Of a stretch of DNA of 64,000 bases, positions 1 through 9,700 are shown one piece after another. Position numbers and translations under genes: made by a program. Source of the DNA: Streptomyces smaragdinus (lineage in GTDB: Bacteria > Actinomycetota > Actinomycetes > Streptomycetales > Streptomycetaceae); assembly GCF_009604385.1 (NCBI RefSeq), contig NZ_WEGJ01000001.1, forward strand, positions 496,001 to 560,000, read 5' to 3'. The notes beneath the pieces are model-generated. The model was not told the DNA's origin. It ran no database searches and worked only from the letters and a program-made list of their open reading frames with translations. Every line of letters begins with the position of its first letter. Position 1 is the first letter of the stretch.

Positions 1-639
1 GCCGTGTACTTCCTGGGGACCTGGACGACGCAGTTCGACCCGGACCGTACCGAGGACCGGCCCTTCGCGGTGCCCGGCGGGACGCCGGCGGACGTGCCGA
101 TGATGTCCCTGAGCGAGAAGCGGTTCGGCCACGCGCAGCGCGACGGGTACGCCGTGCTGCGGCTGCCGTACGGGAAGAGCAAGCGCTACGGCATGGAGGT
201 GTTCCTCCCCGACCAGGGGGCGGACGGGCTCGAGGCGTTCCTCGGCCGGCTGGACGCGGCCGAGTGGCGGGTGGCGGTCGGGGCGCTGGAGGAGCAGGAG
301 GTGTTCCGGACGGCGCTGCCGCGGTTCGAGCTGAGCTGGTCGCTGGGGCTGGGCGACGCTCTGACGAAGCTGGGCATGGGTGAGGCATTCGGCGGCGGGG
401 CGGACTTCTCGCGGATGGTCGACGGCGGTGCGGCGCTGAACGCCGTGGTGCACAAGACGTACATCCGGGTCGACGAGAAGGGCACGGAGGCGGCGGCCGT
501 GACCGGGGGTGCGATGACCACGGCGCTGCCCGCCGATCCGCTGGTGTTCGAGGTGGACCGCCCGTTCGCGTTCACGGTCTCCGACCGCGAGACCGGGACG
601 GTCCTGTTCCTCGGCGCGGTGAACGATCCCCGGGGTTAG
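1..639 (+). CDS. Serpin family protease inhibitor, C-terminal part (5' end cut by window)
   Basis: Reading frame is open from base 1 and the usual serpin is about 380-400 residues, so the 212 or so codons here are the C-terminal half; the true start lies left of the window. Near residue 155 is the hinge VDEKGTEAAAVTGG, the segment that inserts into beta-sheet A when a protease cuts the reactive loop, and PLVFEVDRPFAFTV matches the strand after the loop. Serpins trap serine or cysteine proteases as covalent complexes. The reactive loop lies in GGAMTTALPAD, but P1 cannot be fixed by eye. The stop overlaps the stop of the convergent adenylation gene (shared TTAG). No link to the peptide cluster is visible. 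Confidence 0.88.
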   Translation, partial: AVYFLGTWTTQFDPDRTEDRPFAVPGGTPADVPMMSLSEKRFGHAQRDGYAVLRLPYGKSKRYGMEVFLPDQGADGLEAFLGRLDAAEWRVAVGALEEQEVFRTALPRFELSWSLGLGDALTKLGMGEAFGGGADFSRMVDGGAALNAVVHKTYIRVDEKGTEAAAVTGGAMTTALPADPLVFEVDRPFAFTVSDRETGTVLFLGAVNDPRG

Positions 640-2093
640 GCCAGCGCCGCGAGTGCGCCGCGGTCGACCTTGCCGCTGGGGGTGAGCGGCAGCTCCGGTA
701 CGACGACGACCTCCGCCGGCACCAGATGACGGGGGCTGCGCGGGCGCAGGAACGCCAGGACGTCGGCGGGCAGTCCCGGGTCGCCCGCCCCCGGCGCGGC
801 CACCACGTAGGCGGCGAGGCTGGTCAGGCCGTCCCGGACGCGGCCGGTGACGGCGGCCGCGGCGACGCCGGGGTGGGCGCACAGCTGGGCCTCGGCCTCG
901 CCGGGGTCGACGCGGATGCCGGAGACCTTCACCTGGTGGTCGACGCGGCCCGCGTGGACGAGGACGCCGGTGTCCAGCCGGCGCACCAGGTCACCGGTGC
1001 GGAAGAAGCGCACGGCGCCCCGTTCCGTACCGAGCACGGGGAACTTCTCGGCGGTGGCGGCGGGCAGCCCGCGGTAGCCGAGCGCGACACAGTCCCCGCC
1101 GATCAGCAGCTCGCCGTCCCGGGCCACACGCTCGACGACGTGCGGCAGCGCCCGCCCGATCGGCACCGGCCCCTCCGCGTACGCGCCGGACCCGCCGGCG
1201 AACGGGCCGTGCAGGTCGACGGCGTGGGTGACCAGGGTCGTCTCCGTACAGCCGTAGGTGTTGACCAGCCGCACCGACGCGGTGTCCAGCGCGCACCAGT
1301 CGGCGAGCCTGGCCGGGTGCGCGGCCTCGCCGCCGATGACGACGGTCCGCAGCGAGGGCGGCAGCGGGCGGTTCTCCCGTACGAGGTGGTGGACGAGTTC
1401 GTGCCAGTAGGCGGTGGGCAGGTCGAGGAGGGTGATCGCCTGCCGTTCGACGGTTTCCAGGAAGCGGTGGTAGGAGCCGGTGTGGGCCGCGTCGTCGATG
1501 ACGAGGGCGGCGCCGGTGGTGAGCGCGGGGAGGATTTCCTCGAAGCAGGTGTCCCAGTTGAGCGACGCGAACTGCAGGACGCGGTCGTCCGCGGTGAGGC
1601 CGAGGAGTGCGCCGAGCGAGCGGACGGCGGCGGCGATGGCCCGGCGGGGGGTGCGGACGGGCTTGGCCGCGCCGGTGGAGCCGGAGGTGAAGAGGATGTA
1701 CGCGGGCTCCTCCGGGTCGAGGGTGACCGGCGGGTCCAGGTCGAGGGTGCTCACCTCCGTGCCGTCGACGAGGGCGCGGGCTCCGGCGGCGCGCAGCAGG
1801 GCGTCGCGTCTGGCGGGCGGGCAGGCGGGGTCGACGGGGCAGTACGTGCCGTACGCGGCGAGCACGCCGAGCAGCGCGACGACGGTGTGGGGGGTCCGCC
1901 GGGCGGCCACCGCGACCGTGCCGGGGCGGGGGCCGAGTCGGTCGGCGACGCCGGCCACCAGGGCCTCGAGGGTGCGGTAGTCGACGACGGTGCCGTTGTG
2001 GACGAGCGCGGGGCGGGCGGGGTGGAGGCGGGCGGTTCGCCGGAAGCCCTCGACGACGTCGGGGGCGGCGAGGACGGGGGGCGCGACGGACAT
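636..2093 (-). CDS. Stand-alone NRPS adenylation domain, probably beta-lysine-activating
   Basis: 485 residues from ATG (MSVAPPV). The frame stays open upstream but that extension shadows the neighbouring gene. It holds one adenylation domain with its core motifs: TSGSTG at 136-141, NTYGCTETT, FFRTGDL, GRVDHQVKVSG and PSGKVDR near the end, and no carrier domain after it. It should make an aminoacyl-AMP and load a carrier protein in trans. Aligned by eye to GrsA, the pocket residues read D-T-E-D-V-G-T-L-V-K (D181, T182, E185 are the first three). As I remember the tables, this is within one residue of the code given for beta-lysine. The gene lies 35 bases after the aminomutase gene, likely one operon. 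The divergent NRPS lacks an A domain in its first module, so that carrier is the natural target. Loading partner is inference. Confidence 0.85.
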   Translation of the reverse strand: MSVAPPVLAAPDVVEGFRRTARLHPARPALVHNGTVVDYRTLEALVAGVADRLGPRPGTVAVAARRTPHTVVALLGVLAAYGTYCPVDPACPPARRDALLRAAGARALVDGTEVSTLDLDPPVTLDPEEPAYILFTSGSTGAAKPVRTPRRAIAAAVRSLGALLGLTADDRVLQFASLNWDTCFEEILPALTTGAALVIDDAAHTGSYHRFLETVERQAITLLDLPTAYWHELVHHLVRENRPLPPSLRTVVIGGEAAHPARLADWCALDTASVRLVNTYGCTETTLVTHAVDLHGPFAGGSGAYAEGPVPIGRALPHVVERVARDGELLIGGDCVALGYRGLPAATAEKFPVLGTERGAVRFFRTGDLVRRLDTGVLVHAGRVDHQVKVSGIRVDPGEAEAQLCAHPGVAAAAVTGRVRDGLTSLAAYVVAAPGAGDPGLPADVLAFLRPRSPRHLVPAEVVVVPELPLTPSGKVDRGALAALA

Positions 2094-2128
2094 GGCTGAT
2101 GCCTCTCTGTCGGGGTTGGGGTTCGTAC

Positions 2129-3478
2129 TCACGCGGCGACGCGTTCCTGCTGCCGCCACCACAGCCGCCCTTGTTCGCCGAGGGTCCGCACCGGGTCGTA
2201 GTAGTGGTGGCGGCGCCCGAGCGCGTGCGGGTCGTCCCGGTCCAGCGCCGTGCGGTAGTTCTTCGTCCAGGTGGAGACGCCGCGTTCGCGGTCGTACGAC
2301 TCGGCCTGGTGCACCCAGCGTTTGCCGACGAAGGGCACGTCGCACACGACGCGCGGCGTGGCGAAGCCCGGCAGATAGCCCATGATCGCCTGCTGCAGGT
2401 CCTGCGCCTCGTGGAGCGCGAGCCGCCAGTGCTCGGCATTGGGGATCATGTCGCAGAGGTAGAAGTAGTACGGGAGGACGCCCGCGCCGTCGAGCAGCGC
2501 GAAGCACAGGTCGAGGAGCTGCTCCGCGGAGTCGTTGACGCCCCGCAGCAGCACGCCCTGGTTGCGTACGTCGCGGACCCCGAGGTCGAGCATCGTGCGG
2601 GCGGCCTGCGCGCCGAGCGGGGTGAGCTGCTGGGCGGCGTTGACGTGGGTGTGGATCGCGAGGGCCACGGCACGGTCGCGGGCGGTCTTGGCGAGGCGTT
2701 CGACGCAGTTGCGGGCCTCGGGGGTGAGCCAGTGCTGCGGCAGGTCGATCAGGGCCTTGGACGCCAGCCGGATGTCCCGTACATGATCGATGTCGAGCAG
2801 GGCGAGGACGAATTCCTCGAGCCGCGGCCACGGAACGTTCGCGATGTCGCCGCCGGAAACCACCACATCGCGTACGCCCGGCGTTTCGGCGATATAGCGG
2901 AGCATCGCATTCAACCGGTCCGGTCTGCGTACGCTGAATTTCAGCTTCCGCACCTGGGCGGTGGAATTCCCCACCAGGTCCATTCGGGTGCAGTGACCGC
3001 AGTACTGGGGGCAGGTGGCGAGGAGTTCCGCGAGTACCTTCGTCGGATAGCGGTGGGTGAGTCCTTCGACCGCCCACATCTCCGCCTCGTGGAGCGAATC
3101 GCGGGAGGCGTGCGGATGCGAGGGCCACTCGGGGTCGCGGTCGGAGAAGGCGGGGAGCATATGGCGGCGGACTGGGTCGGCGTACATCGCGGCCGCGTCC
3201 GGGCGGGCCGCCGGCACCATCGTGTTCAGCACGTACGGCGGTAACAGCAGGGACATCGTGGCGAGTTCGGCCTGGTCACGGTCGATGTCGCGGTAGAACG
3301 AGTCCGGCAGCAGGGTCTCGTACACGGCGTGCAGCTGCCGGGTGTTCTGCACGCAGTGGGCCCGCTGCCAGCGCGCGTCGCGCCACTGCTCGACGGTCAC
3401 GTCCCGCCAGCCCGGGAGCCTTTTCCAGTCCGGCTCGACTAGTTCCCCGCGCGTATAGGAATAAGGCTGATACGGCAT
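2129..3478 (-). CDS. kamA: Lysine 2,3-aminomutase-like radical SAM/PLP enzyme (beta-lysine supply)
   Basis: 449 residues (MPYQPYSY). An in-frame ATG six bases upstream abuts the AGGGGGG ribosome site, so 3478, with proper spacing, is preferred. The radical SAM cluster motif is C156-PQY-C160-GH-C163, followed by T-R, the arginine that holds the substrate carboxylate in clostridial KAM. GVND and YLCDM keep the two aspartates that grip the side-chain amine of lysine, and VGKRW carries the likely PLP lysine. These features fit L-lysine to beta-lysine conversion rather than glutamate or EpmB-type chemistry. Position beside a beta-lysine-like A domain and divergent from an NRPS supports precursor supply. 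Arginine 2,3-aminomutase is a less likely alternative. Confidence 0.85.
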   Translation of the reverse strand: MPYQPYSYTRGELVEPDWKRLPGWRDVTVEQWRDARWQRAHCVQNTRQLHAVYETLLPDSFYRDIDRDQAELATMSLLLPPYVLNTMVPAARPDAAAMYADPVRRHMLPAFSDRDPEWPSHPHASRDSLHEAEMWAVEGLTHRYPTKVLAELLATCPQYCGHCTRMDLVGNSTAQVRKLKFSVRRPDRLNAMLRYIAETPGVRDVVVSGGDIANVPWPRLEEFVLALLDIDHVRDIRLASKALIDLPQHWLTPEARNCVERLAKTARDRAVALAIHTHVNAAQQLTPLGAQAARTMLDLGVRDVRNQGVLLRGVNDSAEQLLDLCFALLDGAGVLPYYFYLCDMIPNAEHWRLALHEAQDLQQAIMGYLPGFATPRVVCDVPFVGKRWVHQAESYDRERGVSTWTKNYRTALDRDDPHALGRRHHYYDPVRTLGEQGRLWWRQQERVAA

Positions 3479-3709
3479 GTCCATCCCCCCTGCCCGGTCG
3501 CCCCGGTGCGGGGGACTTATCGAACGTATCCGCAGACCCGGCGTATGGTCCATGCGTCTTCCGAATGTCCCGGGGCAGCTTGCTGTCACTGACAACAAGC
3601 GGTCAGTGGAATCGGCTCTTCGGGTCTGCCGGACGCCTCGGAGGCGGTGGTAGCGTCGCCGGCCGTGGGGAATCAATTAATTGCCGGAATTGCTTCAGGG
3701 GTGGCGGAC
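3479..3709. promoter_or_regulatory. Divergent control region between kamA-like gene and NRPS
   Basis: 231 bases with no gene. It holds a perfect inverted repeat CACTGAC-N8-GTCAGTG (3587-3593 and 3602-3608), a candidate operator, and a palindrome CAATTAATTG (3674-3683) in an AT-rich patch about 27 bases before the NRPS start. AGGGG at 3697-3701 is the NRPS ribosome site; AGGGGGG just left of 3491 serves the aminomutase gene. No cluster regulator is encoded in the window, so the protein that binds here is unknown. Confidence 0.45.
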
Positions 3710-6700
3710 ATGGCTGTGATGGAATCCGGTGGGTTGTGGTCCGCCTCGGCCGCGCAGACGGGAATCTGGTTCGCGCAGCAGCTCGCCCCCCAGAGCCCGG
3801 CTTTCTCCATCGCGCACTACGTCGAGATCCGCGGTGCGCTCGACCCGATGCTGTTCGAGGTCGCGGTCCGCAAGGGAGTGCGCGAGACGCAGGCCCTGAA
3901 CGTCCGTTTCGTCGCGGACGAGGAGAGGGGGCTCGCGCAGCTGGTGGAGCCGCTGGAGTTCTGGCCGTTCCCGGTGCTGGACCTGCGTGCGGAGAGCGAT
4001 CCGCAGGCGGCGGCCGAGGACTGGATGCGGGCGGACCTGCGGCGCACGGTGGACCTGGAGCACGGGCCGGTGTTCGCGATGGCCCTGCTGCGGACCGGCG
4101 CCGAGCGGTTCCTGTGGTACCAGCGCTGTCATCACATCGCGATGGACGGCTTCGCCGGGACGATGCTCGCCGCCCGGGTCGCCGCCGTGTACACCGCGCT
4201 GGACGAGGGCGAATCCGGCGTCGAGGGGGCCTTCGGCTCGCTGCGGGTGCTGCTGGACGAGGACGCCGAGTACCGCGCGTCGCGGAGCCACGCCGACGAC
4301 CGGCGGTACTGGAGCGAGCGGCTGGCCGGCCGGACGAGCGCCGTCGACTTCCCGGGCACCGGCTCCGGCGGTGACGGGTTCATCCGGCAGAGCGTCGCGG
4401 TGGCGGAGGGACCGGCCCGGCGGCTCAAGGAGCTCGCCACGGCGTGCGTCACCAGCGTCTCCGGGCTGCTCATCGCCTCGCTGGCGGGCGTGCTGCACCG
4501 GGTGACGGGAGCCACCGACCTGACCCTGGCCCTCCCGGTCACCGGCCGCACCAGCAAGGCGACACGGGCCGTCCCCGGCATGACGTCCAACGTGCTGCCG
4601 CTGCGGCTGACGGCCGACGCGTCGACGACGCAGCGGGAGCTGGTGCGTCAGGTCGCGGCGGAGGTGCGTCAGGCGCTGCGCCACCAGCGGTACCGCTACG
4701 AGGAGATCCGCCACGACCTCGGGCTGACCGGGCGCGACGGCCGGCTCACCGGCCCGTCGATCAACATCATGATGTTCGACGCGGGCCCGGTGTTCGGCGG
4801 TCTGCCGTCCACCGTGCACAACCTGACCAACGGTCCGATCGACGGCTTCGACATCATGGTGTACGGGTCCGGCGGCCTGGTGACCCGGATCGACTTCAAC
4901 GCCAGTCCCGACCGGTACGGGCCGAACGACGTCACGGCCGTCCGCGAGGCGTTCGTGGCCTGGCTGGAGTCGGCGCCCGGACTCGGCCCGGACGCCCCGC
5001 TGAGCAGCCCCCGGCTGACCGGCGCCGACGAGCGGGACTGGACCCTGCTGACCGCGCCCGAGGCCACCCCGGAGCCGGCGGCCCCGCAGACCGTCACAAC
5101 GCCCGAACCGGCCCACTCCCCCGCGCCCAGGTCCGCACGCCGCCCGGCGCGCGGACCCGAGGAGCAGATCCTGTGCGGCCTGTGCGAGAAGCTGCTCGGC
5201 CGCGAACACGTCACCGCCGGGGACAACTTCTTCGACCTCGGCGGCCACTCCCTGCTCGCCATGCGCCTGATCAGCCGGGTCCGCACGGAGTTCGGCGTCG
5301 AACTCGGCATCCAGGCCGTGTTCGAGGCCGCGGACATCGGCGCCCTGACGGCGCTGATACGCGACGCCGACCGGGCCCGTACACCCCTGCGGGCCGGCAC
5401 CCGCCCCGACGTGGTGCCGCTGTCGCCCGCCCAGCGCCGCCTGTGGTTCCTCACCCGCGACGACGCCGGCCCCGCCACGTACAACCAGCCGACGGCGGTA
5501 CGCATCGACGGCGCCCTCGACGAGACGGTCCTGGCCCAGGCCCTGGCCGACGTGGTCGCCCGCCACGAGAGCCTGCGCACGGTATATCCGGACGACCGGG
5601 GTGAACCGCGCCAGGAGATACGCCCCGCCGCCGGCGCCCGGCCCGTGCTCCTCCGGTCGGTGACCACCGAGGACGGCCTCGCCGAGGCGCTGGCCCGGGC
5701 GGCGGCCGAGGGCATCGACCTCTCGGCGGAACTGCCGGTGCGGGCCCATCTGCTGCGGCTGTCCGACACCGAGCACGTGCTGCTGCTCGTCGTCCATCAC
5801 ATCGCCACCGACGGCTGGTCCGCCGCCCCGCTGGCCGCCGACCTGCAGCGGGCGTTCACGGCCCGGGCCGCGGGCACCGCGCCCGAGTGGGAGACGCTGC
5901 CCGTCCAGTACGCCGACTACACGCTGTGGCAGCGCGCCCTCCTCGGCGACGCGGCCGACCCCGCCAGCCTCGCCCACCAACAGCTGGCGTACTGGAGGCG
6001 CGCGCTCGACGGGATCCCCCCGGAGCTGAACCTGCCCGCCGACCGGCCCCGGCCCGCCGTCGCGAGCCACCGCGGGGACACCACGCCGCTGCGTATCGAC
6101 GCCGCCACGCACCGCCGGATCGTCGGGCTGGCCCGGGAGACCGGCACCAGCGCCTTCATGGTCGTACAGGCCGCCCTGTCGGGGCTGCTGTCCCGGCTCG
6201 GGGCGGGCCAGGACATTCCCCTCGGCACGCCCGTCGCCGGGCGGACGGACGAGGCGCTCGACAACCTGGTCGGGTTCTTCGTCAACACGCTGGTCCTGCG
6301 CGCGGACGTGTCGGGGAACCCGACGTTCGGCGAACTGCTGCGCCGCGTCCGGGACTTCGACCTGGCCGCGTTCGCGCACCAGGATCTGCCGTTCGACCAG
6401 CTGGTGGAGGCGGTCAACCCGGAGCGTTCGGCGGGCCGGCACCCGCTGTTCCAGGTGATGTTCGCGCTGCACGAGGACATCGGCGCCGGCTTCCGGCTGC
6501 CGGACCTGGACGTGCGGTTCGAGACCGTCACGTCGGGGACCGCCCGGTTCGATCTGGGCATCGAACTCGCCGAGTCCTTCGCCCCCGACGGCACCCCGGC
6601 CGGCCTGACCGGCACCGTCGGCTACGCACTCGACCTGTTCGACGAGCCCTCCGCCGCCGCGCTGGCCCGCCGGCTGGAGCGCTTCGTCACCGCCGCCGTC

Positions 6701-9700
6701 ACCGACCCGGACCTGCCCGTCAGTGACATCGGCATCCTCGACGACGACGAGCGCCGCCTCGTCCTGCACGAGTGGAGCCGCACCGGGCTCCCGCCCCGCC
6801 CGTCCACCTTCCCCGCCCTCTTCACGGCCCAGGCCGCCCGCACCCCGGACGCGACGGCGCTCGAGTACGAGCAGGAGCGCGTCACCTACGCCGAGCTGGA
6901 GCGGCGCTCGCACGCGCTGGCCCTCGAGCTCGCCGGACACGGCGTCGGCCCCGGGCAGCGGGTCGCGCTGGTGCTGCCCCGGTCGATCGACCTGGTGGTC
7001 GCCCTGCTGGCCACGGTACGGGCGGGCGGGGCCTACGTGCCCGTGGACCCGGCCTATCCGGCGGACCGCGTGGCGTACCTCTTCGACGACGCGGACCCGG
7101 CGCTGGTGCTGACCACATCCGCGCTGCGGGCCGTGGTGCCCGGCCACCACACCGCGCCCGTGCTGGCCCTCGACGAACTCCGGGAGCCGGCCGCCGACGG
7201 CGTCGTCCTGTGCGCGCCGACGCCGCGCGACACCGCGTACGTGATCTACACGTCGGGGTCCACCGGCCGCCCCAAGGGCGTGCTCGTGCCGCACTCCGGC
7301 ATCGGCCCGATGGCCCGGGGACTGGCCGACCGGTGCGGGCTGGGCCCGGGCGGCCGGCTGCTGCAGTTCTTCTCCCCGTCGTTCGACGCCGCGGTCGGCG
7401 AGATCACGATGTGCCTGCTCACCGGCGCGACCCTGGTCCTCGCCCCCGCCGATCGCCTCACCCCCGGACCCGCCCTGGCCGACCTGGTCCGCGAACGGCG
7501 CCTCACCCACATGCTGCTGGTGCCGAGCGTGCTCGCCGTCCTCTCCGACACGGACCTCCCCGCCGACCTCACCCTCGGCCTCGGCGGCGAGTCCCTGCCG
7601 CCCGAGATCGTCTCCCGCTGGGCGAACGGGCGCCGGCTGGTGAACGTCTACGGCCCGACCGAGACGACCGTCACCGCCACGACCAGCGTCCCGGACTCCC
7701 CCACCACCGACGGCGTGCCGCCCATCGGCCGCCCCCTGCCCGGCGCCCGCGTGTACGTGCTGGACGCACGGCTGCGCCCGGTGCCGCCCGGCGTCCCCGG
7801 CGAGATGTACCTCGCGGGCCCGGGTGTGGCGCAGGGGTATCTGGGCCGGCCGGGGCTGACGGCGGGGCGGTTCACGGCCGACCCGTACGGCGAGCCGGGC
7901 AGCCGGATGTACCGCACCGGTGACCTGGCGCGCTGGCGGCGGTCGGGGGATCTGGAGTTCCTGGGGCGGACCGACGACCAGGTGCAGATCCGGGGCTTCC
8001 GGATCGAGCCGGGCGAGGTCGCCGCCGCCCTGTCCGGCCATCCGGCCGCCGACCGCGTGGTGGTGCTGGCGCGGGAGGACAGGCCGGGCGAGCGGCAGCT
8101 GGTCGCGTACGCAGTCCCGGTGGCCGCCTCGGACCGGGACACCCTGTCCGCCCGGCTGCTCGAGTACGCGGCGCAGAGCCTGCCGGCCCATCTGGTGCCG
8201 GCGGCCTGCGTGGTCCTCGACGCGATGCCGCTGCTGCCCAGCGGGAAGCTGGACCGCGACGCGCTCCCGGCGCCGGACCAGCGGCCGCGGCGGGCCGGGC
8301 AGGCGCCGCGCACCGAGGTCGAGCGGGTGCTGTGCGAGCTGTTCGCCGAGGTGCTGGAGGTCGGGGAGGTCGGCATCGACGACAACTTCTTCGACCTGGG
8401 CGGCCATTCGCTGCGCGGGATGCGGTTCACCGCCCGCGTCCGGGCCCGCCTGGGCGCCGAACTCACCATCCGTACGCTCTTCCTGAACCCCACCGTCGCC
8501 GGACTGGCACCCCTGATATCCGCCCCTTCGGCCGACACCCGGGACCGGGTCGTGGCCCGGCAACGGCCCGAACGGATCCCCCTCTCCCCCGGGCAGCGAC
8601 GGCTGTGGTTCATCCAGCGGCTGGACGGCGGGAGCACCGCGTACAACATGCCGATGGCGCTGCGGATCGGCGGCGCACTCGACCGGGCGGCGCTGGAGCG
8701 GGCGCTGAACGACGTGGTCGCCCAGCACGAGAGTCTGCGGACGGTGTTCCCCGACCACGACGGGGAGCCGCATCAGCTGATCCTGCCGGCCGGGGAGTGC
8801 GGGTTCTCCTTCCCGGTGACCCACACCGACGCGGAGTCGGTGGGCGGGCTGCTGACCGCGGCGGCGGACCACTGCTTCGAGCTCGCGGAGGAACTGCCCG
8901 TACGGGCGGAGCTGTTCGTCCTGTCGCCGACCGAACACGTGCTGCTGGTCGTGGTGCATCACATCGCCGGTGACGGATGGTCGTACGCGCCGTTCCTGAA
9001 GGACCTGGAGCGCGCCTTCGCCGCCCGGACCGCGGGCGTGCCCCTGGACCGGGAACCGCTGCCGGCGCAGTACGCCGACTACACCCTGTGGCTGCGGGAT
9101 CTCCTCGGGGACCCGGACGATCCGCACGGCCGGGGCGCGCGTCAGCTCGCGTACTGGCGCGAGACGCTGGCCGGGCTGGCGCCGGAGGTCACCCTGCCGG
9201 GCGACCGGCCGCGGCCCGCCGTCGCCTCCCATCGCGGTGCGGCGACCCCGTTCCGTATCGACGCCGCCGTCCACCGCCGGATCCACGAGCTCGCGCAGCG
9301 GTCGGGCGCCAGCGCCTTCATGGTGCTGCACGCCGCCGTCGCCGGGCTGCTGGCGCGCCTCGGGGCAGGGGACGACATCCCCGTCGGCACGCCGGTCGCG
9401 GGGCGTACGGACGTGGCGCTGGACGATCTCGTCGGCTTCTTCGTCAACACGCTGGTCCTGCGCACCGATGTGTCGGGGGCGCCGACGTTCGCCGAGCTGC
9501 TGCGGCGGGTCCGCAACACCGACCTCGCCGCGTACGCGAACCAGGACCTGCCGTTCGACCGGCTGGTCGAGGCGCTGAACCCGGAGCGGTCGCCGGGCAG
9601 GCATCCGCTGTTCCAGGTGATGCTGGCGCTGCAGAACGACTTCGCGACCGCGGCCCGGCTGCCCGGACTGCGGGTGGAGGTCGAGGGAGCCGGCACCGAC

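Noticed and set aside
15..639. A functional tie between the serpin and the NRPS cluster, such as protease-directed chemistry
   Set aside because: The genes are convergent, and only half the serpin is visible; nothing but proximity supports it.
636..3128. An 830-codon version of the adenylation gene extended to 3128
   Set aside because: The extra N-terminal part is the aminomutase gene read in another frame; the A domain begins at 2093.
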